From the NCBI GenBank assembly GCA_037903355.1, contig JBAJFE010000014.1, positions 4,278,001-4,342,000 on the forward strand: a DNA stretch of 64,000 bases, read 5' to 3'. Below the pieces are notes generated by a model. That model had not been told where the DNA came from and ran no database searches. It saw only the letters and a program-made list of their open reading frames with translations. This document shows positions 1-11,551 of the stretch, piece after piece. The translations under genes were made by a program, and so were the position numbers. The DNA is from Trichuris trichiura. Its lineage: Eukaryota; Nematoda; Enoplea; Trichinellida; Trichuridae. Every line of letters starts with the position of its first letter. Position 1 is the stretch's first letter.

Positions 1-1180
1 CGTTGCTGCAAATTTTGATTACGACATAGTGTTGATGTTTATTTTTATTAAACGAAGTCGGAAAAAAAAGATGGTTGCCCTGCTGTTGACGACGTCTTTC
101 TTTTTTACGAAAATGAACGGTCAGATATATTAAAAATTTTATTTGCGATGGTATCAAACTTATTTCTCAACGTATCTTCCGTCAACCTCTATGCCAATGT
201 TTCTCACGGCCGAGCTCACCACTGCCCCCTGTTCAGGCTCTGAACTCGCCGCCGCCCCTGCGCATATCCATTCTGTCGGCTCTCGCGATGAGTGGGAGAA
301 AAAGATGCAAAGGTAAAGAGGGCATTTTTTCGGCGACTTTTATGTCAGCGTGGTGTCCGTCACTGCTTTCACGCTATTTTCAGTTTCATTAGCCGCATGT
401 TCATGACAGCTCTGTTCCAGTCTACTTTCCTTTACTACTTCACGTCGGTCAAAAGCAGCGTTACAGGGACTGGTCATGCGCGTGCGAATGACTTAAGTCT
501 TCTGTCAGGCATGATTGTCGTCAGGCGAAGCCATAGATTCCCTTGATTGACTATTTGTGAGCAGTTGCGCTTCTTTGTTCCGAGATCGGCAACGGCGCTA
601 AAGCAGTGCTCGACTAGCGATGACGAAGGGAGAGTGAGTAACAGCCTTTCTACAGTAGACCATAAACAAGGATACGAAATCGGGATTTGTTTTTGTAGCC
701 AGAACTGACCATAGCCTTGTGCGATTCTCGGAAGCACTGGAAAAAACGCGCGGCTATTTATGTAGAGGGAATGAAGATTTAGTAGTTTTTGCTGGAAAGA
801 GGGTCCCAGAGAGACATCTGCTCAGCGAAAGCAGCAACTCGAAAAGCTCATTGTGTGCCATTGGTATTATCAATATTGCCACACATATGACAGAGCGTCT
901 CCGGGTCAGTGGGGTGACTAATAGTAGATATGCTTTAGCAATGCAGAGCTCAGTTCAGTACAGTCACCGCGCCTACGGGCGCATTGCAGCTGCGCCTCAG
1001 GGCGTACAGTGGAAGGGGGTACCGAAGTCCCAGCTTCTCAGTGCCCCCTCCCCCAACTGTCCCTTTGGCGTCCATTTCCCCCCTGGAATTTCTCAGTGCC
1101 CCCTCTGAGAAACACTTCTCTAAGTACTTCTACAGACGGTCTCCACCTCCGCAGACCTTCCCTGTAGAATCTTGGGAGCT
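1..1180. other. No recognisable gene (left end)
   Basis: I see no protein family, RNA gene or complete repeat here. Positions 1036-1110 are pyrimidine-rich and contain two copies of a motif reading TTCTCAGTGCCCCCTC. The short open frames are consistent with chance. Confidence 0.5.
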
Positions 1181-2090
1181 GTGTCTTGCATCAAGTCGAG
1201 ACGGCGCGTTTCGCGTCATTCATTGACTCGAACAGCCTGCCTTTTAAATGTTCTTTTAACTTTAGGAAGTGGAAGAAATCTGACGGGGCAAGATCTGAAC
1301 TGTAGGGTGGCTGTGGAATGACATCTGACCGAAATTTGCGAAAAACAGTCTTCACAGTCCTTGACGAATGAGCTGGCGCGTTATCGTGATGGGAAAGGAC
1401 ATCGAGGTGCAACTTGCCACGCCATTTTCTTGCCAGTGCGGTCTTTGATTTTTGCAATATTGCTTTCTAATAGCCGTGATTGTTCGCTTTCCTTCGAGGA
1501 AGTCAGTCAGAATTACTCCGTCCGAGTTCCAGAATATGGTCCCCATAACCTTTCTAGCCGATTGCTTCGCTTTGAACTTGACTGAACCTGCTGACCTTTC
1601 GGTAACCATTGCTCGGATTGGAACTCAGGGTCATATTGGTAGGTCCACTTTTCATCTCCCGTGACGACATGGTCAAAAAATACTGTCTCAATTGCTTCAG
1701 CCTTCGTTAAAAGCTCCTGAGAAAGGTTAATGAGTCGAACCGGCTATTCTTCGCGCCACGCTTTCGGAACCCACCGAGCTGAAAGCTTTCTCAGACAAAA
1801 GGTTTCATGCAGTATTCCAAATACTGAATGGAGGGAGATCCCAGCGATTCTAGCAATCCTCCTGATAGTAATTCTGCCGTTTCCTACTACGTTCCGGACA
1901 AGGTCCACGGGTTCTTCGCCCATTGTGGCTGCTGGCCTTCCGCTCTCCGGTCGTCTTCGATGGCCTCTCTGTCCTCTCTGAAATGCCTTGTCCATTCATA
2001 GACAACTGATTTGGATGGTGTACTACTTCTGTAAACCTGCTGCAAAGATTGAATAATCCTCCTCGGCTGCCAACCAAGCTTGGACGGAAA
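1180..2090 (-). pseudogene. Mariner-family transposase pseudogene
   Basis: On the minus strand, separate frames line up in order with a mariner transposase. About 1995-1744 carries the helix-turn-helix part (GRPATMGEE-like region, then RITIRRIARIAGIS and LRKLSARWVP). About 1690-1450 has a region reading DHVVTGDEKW, and 1457-1191 has the catalytic C-terminal part with HHDNAPAHSS and PYSSDLAPSDFF, the signatures around the second and third acidic residues. At least three frame changes and several stops separate the pieces, so it cannot encode active transposase. I did not find clear terminal inverted repeats. It is a fossil cut-and-paste DNA transposon, and family assignment is secure from the motifs. 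Confidence 0.9.
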
Positions 2091-5000
2091 TTTAGTGTTA
2101 GCTCTGACCTCGCAACGAAGATTTTTTATATAAGGAAAAATCAGCTATTTTAGGAGCAGCTTGTATCACACTGGCGCAGCGTGGGGTAAGACTACCTTTC
2201 CGTACAAGTCCAAAGATTACGGAGATAAAATTAAGCATGTTTTTGCCCATCGGTTGGCGTCCTCTTAGACACTGCATCGTCTTTCCGGGAACTTTCAGAG
2301 CGTCCCTCCTATTTAAGCTTCGGTCAACAAAAAGATTTCACGGGCTGAACATTCCGCTTCTAAACTATGCATTTGCACACGCCCGTTAGAGAAAGAGTTT
2401 TGCTTGTAATACTACAAAACGCCAATAAACTTTTTAATTACAGTCAAGAGCACCTACAAAATTCAGGATTGAAGCAAAATTGGACCGTAAATTCATTTTT
2501 AAAAAGTTAACAAAATTAAGTACGAAAATTACTCGCACTAGTTTGGTAGAATAGCCGAGTAATTGAGCTAGTAGAATAATACAATAATTGCTTCAACTTC
2601 TCGACCAGTTTTTCTTTTCTTTCGTAACAGGTCTTTGTAAACTTTTTTAAAAAACCTTTTGCGCCTGAACACGTTTCTTCAAAAGCTTATTGTTATAAAC
2701 AGAATTTGCGAAGTTTTCAGGTCTTATAACGACCCCTTCTCATTGCAATGGATGTCACTCATCGACCCGGTCTTCATGTTTGCAAGCAACTCCATACGAC
2801 CAACTTTGGCAAGAACCGCAGCTGTCACCATCCATACCATGCCGCCGTGGTCCCACTCGTCAGTCAGATGCTGCAGCAAAGGGGCGACAACGGGAGAACA
2901 AACAAGCGAACAATACTTACCGGTCTGTATTAAATGGGACGAGTTTTAACACCCCGACGCCGTTTCACTAACGACGTTAAAACGAAACGATGTTAAGCGA
3001 GGACTTCCTGTATACAGCAAACCAGTTATATATACAAGGGTCCCTGACTCTGACCCGATGTTCAGAGTTACGCTGGATTCGGACTTACGATAGATTTGAT
3101 AGCAGAGCATATTCGCTTCGAAATTTGTATATTGTAAGTTATATGTATGTACACATAGGAGATAGCTACTGCGATAACTGATCATCAGATTCAAATACTT
3201 TCGCTAGTTACAAAGAAACGTAAACACGAAAACAGAAGGGCGTAGAAACAAAATTTGGTGCCTTCCTAACGCAGCTTGTTCCTGGTAGGCCATTCATCGT
3301 CACATGCTATCATTGAATCAAGCAGGGAAAGAACTTCATTGGGTTGTCGCTAAAGCATTACTGTCTTATTGTAAGTATCAGTTAGGTACATCGAACGGAT
3401 CAGTGAGCTCTCTTATGTGTTTGTACATTAGTGTGGTTCCCGTATACAGGGTTCTGTCCTATTAATCCCAGAACAGGATTGCTGCCTTATGAAGCAGTCT
3501 TGTATGGCATGATTAATCACAACTGTAAGCTAATGCAAGAGTTTAATCTTGCTAAGATAGGTTGCATGGACCTCCATCGTTCAATCAGTCCTAATGTTCA
3601 ATATGGGTTCATCATTCGTCACATCCTTTTCACCGGAAAGACACCCCGTCGCGGCAGTTCGCCTTTCGTGTGTTGGTATCGGTTTAATACTGTTTAACTC
3701 AACTGTATCTTAGCATAAATGTAAACGTATATCAATGATGGCATTAAAACTCTGTGTGGCCAACAGAGAGCAATGAGAAAACTACCGCTAGCAAATCGCC
3801 GCCTCTGCGGTCCGGATCAACATTAAGTGCATTAGTAATGGGTTTCAACTTCCGATAGAACGCTTGAAACGAAACTCGTCGTAAGTCGGAGACTCCTGTA
3901 TTTATGTTTTTGTTACGGAAGCAAGCCATTGTTTAATACTACTGAAATCCTTTTTCTTTCTTCATTTTTTTCTCCCTTTCTACTGTATACTGAAATTGTT
4001 GTTGATATTGTGTTTACTCTTGTCCAGCTACTGTCTCCTTAAGTTTCTTCATTTAGTTATCGTACTGGAACTATATGTGTCAGCTTGTGGAAACATTGAA
4101 AGGGTAAGTGCTACTTTTTTGTTGGGTTCACAAAGAACATAGGTTTATAGTTTTGCTGTGCTTTTATATGTCGTTCAGAGTAAAATCATGCAAAAGTGGA
4201 GCGTGTGGCAGTGAAATTAATTCGCTATGTTCAAATAAGCAGCAAACATTAACGAGCTTGTTACCTTGATCTGTCGCCTGCCAGAGCAGAAGCAACAAGA
4301 GTTTGGCACTGTGGCTAAGAATAGACTAGATCTAGAATAGGAAGTCATGCACTCCGTTTTTTCACTTGCGTTTTTAAAACGGTCTGTAAAGTCTTGTTCA
4401 GTTAGGCACTTTTGCTTTGTAGGCCACAATAATTGAATTGTTTTCAAGAATTCAGAAGTCGAACGTAAATGACGCGAAAAAAATATAACTATATAGAAAA
4501 TCAATGGCAGGGATGCATGGTGTAGTTTCTATGAATATATGGACATAGTGCAATTTCATGAAATGCATGGGGAAGCCGTTTCAGTGAATTTTTAATATGT
4601 GTAAAAACTACAAACTATCCGTTATGCTACAGCTTGTACTTCATCGTGCATTATACAGTTAGTTATTAATAGTTTGAAAACCAGTTGTCGTATTAATAAC
4701 TTTGAAAACTGCAGAGCGGCTGGGGGGAGGTTCAGGAATAGAATTGCAACATTTTGACTTACGCGTAACCATAGAGACGTCTACTATGTCATCTAAATTG
4801 AAACTTCAGATAACTCAGCGAAAAACGATTTTTGCCTTTTTTACACGCTGAAACATTCAACGGGGCCTTTAGAAGCCGGTTGTGCAAACAAGGAAGAGCA
4901 GTTTAATATCGATTCGGTGTTTGTTAACCTTTTATTTTAAGTTATAAGATCAATGAACTTCAGGCGAAGCGTGTCCGTGGGACGGACGGTGGCGTTCATT

Positions 5001-5332
5001 GGCACCGCAGTGAGAACCTGAATTGCATCTGGAACATGAGGATGCGACAGCCAGCTGGCGAGTGGTGGGTGGGACGCACTTTTTCGTTTCAGACAGCGTG
5101 GCGTCCGCAAAGCAACCGGTTCAGTTATTTAAACAACTCAAAGCATCCTACACGAATGGAAGGCCAAGTTTTTTCTGTTGTCTGCAAGGATTGTCCAACA
5201 AAGGGAATAATGGTTCAAAGAAATAGATGGAAGAAATGGTACCAACTGAACAACTAGGCAGGAATTAGTGGCAATTTGACTAGAAGACCATTAACAATAT
5301 CAGAAATTCTCAGCCCGTACTGTGTATATTTT
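2091..5332. other. Unassigned region
   Basis: No feature I can name. A minus-strand open stretch at about 2878-2728 follows a CTGCAG acceptor-like site and reads HLTDEWDHGGMVWMV...; it looks more protein-like than its surroundings and could be an isolated exon, but I recognise no family. Plus-strand ORFs at 3431-3697 and 5023-5257 have no recognisable domain. Confidence 0.3.
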
Positions 5333-6193
5333 CTATACAAGCTGTTCAATGGGATTGGAAGTAATCTTCGTGCATAGCCCATTGAGGCACGTAAAATTTG
5401 CCGCGCATTCACTACAAGGGCCATGTATGGAACGCCGAAAAGCAGGGAGTGCGATCAGTGCCCCTTCTGCAAACTGTACCCAGTTTCCGCTTGGCCAGTA
5501 ATGACAAACCAAAATAAAGCGATGTCCAGGAGCATTCAAAATTTGACTGCAACGACTCATACCGCATCCTAACAGTTCTGTTTCTGCCCAGATTACCTGA
5601 GAAATAGGCGTTGTAGCGAAATATGGCACTGAACAAAAGGTTGAAATACCTGAGTGTAGTGGCCGCAGCAAGGCTTAAAGTAATTAGTGCAGCCACATTT
5701 GCGGTCGAAAATTTCAGTGAACCAAAGCTTCACTGCTGCTTTCAAGTCAGCAAACGGTGCTGCCCATATATTTTCTCCTGACGAGTGACGGTCATGACTG
5801 TGCTGAAAGAGGCACCTATCCGCGTGAATTTGAGCTTTCCATGCTAGCTCAGAATTCCATTGTAGCATTTTCATATTGCTTGCACGCATCTGTAAGCAGT
5901 TGCTTTTGGACAATTCGTGTCATAGAGTAGGTCATCTACGAACTCACCAAACGTCTGTACATGTTATGTTCATTCACTAAAGTATTAATGGCTGGCATAT
6001 CCAACGGCAAAGGCTGTTTCCAGTATACTGTCCGAAAATGCGTGTTGAAACTACGTCTGGTTCGACTTGAAATGTCATCCTTGTGTTTGGTTGTAAGCAT
6101 ACTTGAATACGTGTGCGCCGTCTTGCCTTCGTATACACACCAAGAAGATGCGTAAATTTGTGAAAGGGACAGAAGAAAAAGATAAGGATGCAT
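5333..6193 (-). CDS. Secreted CAP/SCP (venom-allergen-like) protein, 3 exons
   Basis: Three minus-strand exons join in frame: 6193-5948, 5889-5650 and 5596-5333 (stop TAG). They give about 249 aa, a normal single-domain CAP size. The chosen ATG (6193) begins MHPYLFLLSLSQIYASS, a plausible signal peptide, so the protein is probably secreted. The CAP domain starts near NTLVNEHNMYRR and contains LQWNSELAWKA, the CAP signature GENIW, the GHYTQ/VIWAET junction across intron 2, a GCGMSRC cysteine motif and a C-terminal SGNW region. Introns are 58 bp (5890-5947) and 53 bp (5597-5649) with GT-AG ends. CAP proteins are abundant extracellular proteins of nematodes and other animals, some of them involved in host-parasite interaction. 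The specific role here is unknown. All frames are intact. Confidence 0.88.
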
Positions 6194-8545
6194 ACGAGTT
6201 TTGCTGTCTTTGAAGTGTTTAAGCGAAGGTAGCTGCATCTCAGGATCCTTTTATAACTGGCTGTCTTCAGCTGTTTCTGTGTGGTTCCTATTTGCCTGAA
6301 GTGGCAATCAGGGCAGACTTTCGAGCTGACGCGCCCAATTTGACGACTCCCATTTCAGCCAACTACACACCTGTAGCTGATTAATTCTAGTTGTTTGACC
6401 TTCGCGTCTTCCTGTCTACCTAAACGCTTTGCGTTGTCTTTATTGCCAAGCCCAGCCCTACCCTAAGTGCTCAGGGCGTTTCTCTGTGGTCCTAATGAAG
6501 GTAGTTCCGTTTTGCGGTATCATGCCAACCAGTTTGATCGGATATTCTGTCATTCAAGGAGGCGTAACGTACTGGTCTGCAGTGAGGACCTTTTGCGGTT
6601 TTGTCTTTCTATTTTGGGAAAACTATCTCTTAGTTCGATCATAGACTGTTAGACGCTCAGCGAGCAGAATTCTCACAGCTGACATCGGATACGGTCAGGT
6701 GAAAATGACAGATGCTTTTCGACTGCGAGAAAATATTGAATTTGAAAGAAACTTTTGGAGCAAACAAACAGACTTTTTGCTTAACGCCGGTCTGTAGCTG
6801 CAGGAACAATAGGCGTAGGAATGGACAAAATGTTTGCGTAACCTTTTACAGGTTTAAGTAAACGTCACCTCATTCAAGAGTTGCTGTTTCTGTTAAGGCT
6901 CAAATCTAGGAGAAATTATGTTTCAGTGATCGTTAACAGAAACTTATACATTACCTTTGATGGCAGGCTGACCTAGTACTAGTGACTTTAGCCAGTCTAA
7001 ATTTATTTAGCAATTGCTTTTTCCCTCTCTTGCGTGCAAAAGCGCTATGCATTTTTAAGAATAAACGTTCATGCAACTTTTTTTCTTGCACAGTTCTAGA
7101 AGGATGTGCGCTCAGCCTGTCGTCTCTTCCCGCTTACGAACTTTATTTTCCATAGATTCATACCTGTTCACTAATTTGCAAAGGTTCCGCATGGAAGACA
7201 CCCTTTCTTCGGTCATTTCTAAAATGAAAGCATTGCTTTAGGAGAGTGGGAAACTTCTGAACGTACACTTTTTAATGAGTCAGTACAGTGTTGTTTCTCC
7301 TTATGAAAGGCTTTCCGATTAGCGCTTGACTTGCAGTGATTCTACCGTCACTAATAGCAGGTCGATAATCAGTTGAAGATTTGGCAGTTTCATTAGCGGA
7401 AAACAAAGACGTGCTGAAATAGGGAGCTTCCAAAATTGAGATGTACTACAGTCAGTAAATACACGATATCCACCAGCTGATCATCACGCTGATCAGACTT
7501 ACTGAAAATTCACTGAACGCCTTGAATTGAATAGATGTTCAAAAGATTCACAAGAGAGACTCAGATGTTTTTTCGTCAGTAACTTCCAGAAGATGGTGAT
7601 CAGTCTCAGTTCAGAACCATTAATTTAGATCCAAGAAGAAATGCTTGCAGAGAAATAAAACTTCGTTCATTTTCCCAGAAGCTTTCCATACTAGACATCA
7701 GTACATGTGTAGGACAGGTTTTAAGCTAGGCAGAAGTGAACGAAAGCTCCTGAAATAGCCAGAGCAATCTCTGAGGTGGAATGAAACTGGAATTAAAGAG
7801 CAACAGCTAAACTTGACGAGACTGAGCGCAAAATAATCAAAGATGTGAAAAGGAATAAAAATACAGTAGCTGAAAAGGCCAACGAAGGCAACAGTATTGT
7901 TCGGCAGGGTATATCATTATGGATTCAGGTCTCTAGGTTACTACCCACTGATGTATACGAGCTCATCTTTTTTGGTCCCAGTGAATATGTGAGAAACACC
8001 TGTCAAATTTACTGTCATTGCAACATAAACTGGGAATACGAATTTGCCTAACATTCATCGTCTTATCCACTTCACCAGCAGCATGGAATGGCCTGAACTA
8101 TACGGACTTTCAAGGTCCACTAAACAGCAGTCCTGTCGAAAAAAGTTGTGTCAAGCTCAGATTTTGTGATATGAAAGTTAGATCCCTACTTTAAAACTAT
8201 GCTGAAGCGACTGACATGAAATCAGCCAGCGTAAAATGTAGTAGACTTCTGCTCTGATGTAAAACAAGTAAGCATACCATCAGACGACGTGGTAGCAGAC
8301 CACTATGTCAGTGATCTGTCTACAAAGATTCCTGTGTCGCCAGAATCCTTATGCAGTGAACACAACCTATGCCTTCTAAATTATCAAACGCTTGTCATTT
8401 CTTATGAAAAAATTATTTCCGATTCTATGACAGCTGCTCATCACACAATAGTGAAGTGGAATTTTCTGCTTAAGATGGGATAAGGTTAGACCTGAAAGCC
8501 CGGGAAGCATACTCATTTTATTATGAACGGGTCATAGCGTAAACA
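6194..8545. other. Unassigned region
   Basis: Upstream flank of the CAP gene and beyond. Small ORFs (for example 6429-6660, 7845-8051, 8289-8483) show no recognisable domain. I see no complete repeat. Confidence 0.4.
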
Positions 8546-9660
8546 CAGTCAGTTCTCGTATAACGCGTTTTCGCTCATACGCGATTTTGAAATCGTAGCA
8601 CTTTCTCACATAACGCGATTCTGTTTTCGTTCTTACGCGATTTTGCCAGCTGGAAAGCGTGGGGGTATGGCAAAGTTTCCCCGTGTTTTCATCCAGCGAG
8701 AGCAAACAAAGGCCGCGCTGTTAGCTTATGAGCGTTCCTCGGTCACGAACAAGCGAAATGTGACAAAAACACTTAGGATTCTTATCAGAAGTAGTGTCCG
8801 ACCCAGCTGTGCACCCTGCGATATGCATACTCAAACAGGCTACTGATCGGTATTCATGTTCGGTGGAATAATTCACGCCGGCAGGAACATGTGTACAGAC
8901 GACGTTTCCATTTTTAATTCTCCCGAAGTGCAGGCATCGTAGACGTTTTCCAGTGAGTCGTAGTACGCTAGCCACAGAATCCGAAAAGCATTCACACCGT
9001 CTGATTGCGAGCTCAATTCGTAAGTATTTTGTCTGATTCCGCGATCTGAGGATAGTCTTTAAATATCTGAAAATGTCTAAGCTTCCTGATTCGAAGTCAG
9101 CTGGTAGTGGTCGAAAAAGAAAGGCGCTGACTGTTGGAGAGAAGCTTGAGATACTGAAACGATATGAACGGAATGAGACGACACGTGATATCGTCAAAGC
9201 TGATAAGTGAGTCCAACGGAACTCCATTTTTTCCTGGGTATGAGGTCGTTTATTTTAGTACTGAGAGGGACTCCTTCCACAAGCTAAACACGGAAGCACG
9301 CCGCTCCTGAAAGCCAGTTTGAACTCTGTCCGCTGTAAAGAGTATTATCATAAAAGCTCTGCCGTTAATGTATGATCGCCATAAAAGATAATGTTATTCA
9401 GACCCCGTGTAAGAGGATCCATACGTCAGCGTGCCTAACGGTAGAATAAGTAGCTCATGTACATCATAATTCCTGTTTCAACCCAGCTTATTTAAGATAT
9501 CTCTCCGTTGTTGTTTACAAGTAAACAATCCTTCTGGCGCTTTGAACCAAATCGTGATTTTCCTATACTTTACATGTCTCCTATAACGCGATTTCATATA
9601 GCGCGACATTTTTCAGGATTTTTAAGTGACCAAACGCTCGCGTTATACGAGAACTGACTG
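8546..9660 (+). mobile_element. Tigger/pogo-type element B, internally deleted
   Basis: Perfect 20-bp terminal inverted repeats: 8546-8565 reads CAGTCAGTTCTCGTATAACG and 9641-9660 is its reverse complement. The right flank is TA and the left is CA, consistent with a TA target-site duplication that has lost one base. Related CGCGATTTT/ATAACGCG subterminal repeats occur just inside each end. It encodes only a short N-terminal DNA-binding exon (9073-9210), so it is a non-autonomous derivative of about 1.1 kb. Confidence 0.85.
9073..9210 (+). pseudogene. Tigger transposase N-terminal fragment (CENP-B-type HTH)
   Basis: A 45-codon frame starting MSKLPDSKSAGSGRKRKALT and continuing with a helix-turn-helix (VGEKLEILKRYE) is typical of the CENP-B/Tigger N-terminus. 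It stops at TGA, but AA|GTGAGT at the end could be a splice donor. The DDE catalytic domain is absent from the element. Confidence 0.75.
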
Positions 9661-11304
9661 TACTGTACATGAGACTTATCCTCAATAACATGGTAGATCG
9701 AGAAACAATAGTCTGCGCAGAAGACTTTTTTGATGGCAAGTTTAGGCACATGAAGGGAACTTCGCATGACAACGAATAGCTTACAGGAAAGATCTCTTTC
9801 GTGTTACACTGTAGGGTAAGTGTGCCGAAGCTTAAACGCCCGTAGAACAGGAAGCATTAGTTATTCTGTCTCACGACAGTGGAGCAGCTGAAACGTTCAA
9901 GGGTTAGGTAAAATACTACATTTCAAGGTGTAACGGAAGAATTCGGCGTAGAGTTGTTTTCCGTCCTTAGAATCGATATGGTCAAGATTCCATTACTAAA
10001 AGATCTGGCCTGGTTTGTCAAATCAAATACAGTAGAAACTCCGAAGTTGACCACCTCCCTATGTCGACCACCTCCTAAGTTGACCGAATTTTGACCAGTT
10101 GGTTGGTCAGCACTTTAATAAGCGCAAGGACAATCTCTATACGTCGACCACCGTTAAGTGGGAAGTTTACCGCTTTAGCCATGACGTGCTATATGGACGC
10201 AATGCTAGTTGCTCTCTATAAGTTTACCACTTCAGTTTGCTCTGTGTCAATCGCTAGAGCTGTTAACCATCATTGCCCGAATGTGCTGTTACTCAACGTA
10301 GCGAAGTTTTTCATTAGCCTACATTGGAGATTCCTGATTACAGAACCGATTCCGTCGCTTTGACGATGCTTCTTTTATGCTTGCCGGCACAGCTTGCGCG
10401 TTTCCTCAAGTACATAAGCTCCCACCTACGCGTTGGCAGCATTCGCCCATTGAGGGAAATATGACAAATCGAGCCTACTTGAACTCGTTCGCGTCGAGCT
10501 CAGTTCTATTCATTCGCTTTGCTATAGGTGTGCGGCAGGTTTCCTTAACGTGTTTTCGCGAGTAAAGATAGCCCGACTTACGCAGTAATAAACGCAGTAG
10601 TAGCTACCAAGCTGGTTGCAGTTTGCATTATGGCCAAACGGAAAGAATCGAGAGAGTTGGCACTGAAGGAAAAAAGGGATCTTATCCGCTTTCTCGAAAC
10701 TAACAGTCAAAGCAAGACAGCAGAACAGTTTCATGTGAGCAAGACTACCGTTGGCAGCATCCAGAGACGTAAACGTGAGTACTTGGAAAGATATGAGAAG
10801 GAAAGCGGAGACGCGCAGCGAAGAAAAAGGAGAACCTCCCTGGACCAAGTCAATGAAGCAGCGTTACATTGGTTTAAGCAAATGAGAGCAGCTAATGCAC
10901 GCATCTCTGGCCTAATGATCCAGGAAATTGCTAGAAAATTCGCCGTGGAATTCGGTTTCACAGGTTTCCAAGCATCAAACGGTTGGCTGGCAAAGTTCAA
11001 GCTCCGTTATCAGATTTCTCAGAAAATCTTATGCGGCGAATCTAGCGAAGTTCCCGTCGAGGTCTTGGAAGACTTCATCTCGAAATTTCGTCATTTCGCC
11101 AGTGGCTTTAAGGAAGAAGACATATTCAATGCTGATGAATGCGGCTTGTTCTTCAAAGCTACGCCTGATAGAAGTCTTGTACTAAAAGGCGATAAATGCA
11201 AAAGCGGGAAGCTCTCCAAAGAACGCTTCACTGTGCTTCTTTGCGCTAGCGCAACTGGGGAGAAGTTGAAGCCATTGGTCATTGGTAAGTCAATGAAACC
11301 CTGA

Positions 11305-11538
11305 TGTGCGCGAAAAAAGCGTTGCGTTGTTTGGGAGAGCGCTGGTTCGAACGAACGTAAGTGACTGCCCGTTTAATCGTAACACCAAGCACTCCGGAGA
11401 GGAAGTAAGGCAATAATAATTAAACGCGGCAGTGATGGACCATATAAATAAACACGTCTCCCTTGCGGGCATTGGCGAATTGCCAACAGATCAGCGCCGC
11501 GCTTCCGGTTTTTGACAGCTGTCACGTAAACTGTTACA
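11305..11538 (-). repeat. BEL 3' LTR
   Basis: 234 bp, identical to the other LTR except for one base. It immediately follows the end of the gag-pol frame (stop at 11552-11554). Only a weak purine run precedes it on the coding strand. Confidence 0.95.
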
Positions 11539-11551
11539 TGGCCGGCCCTGT

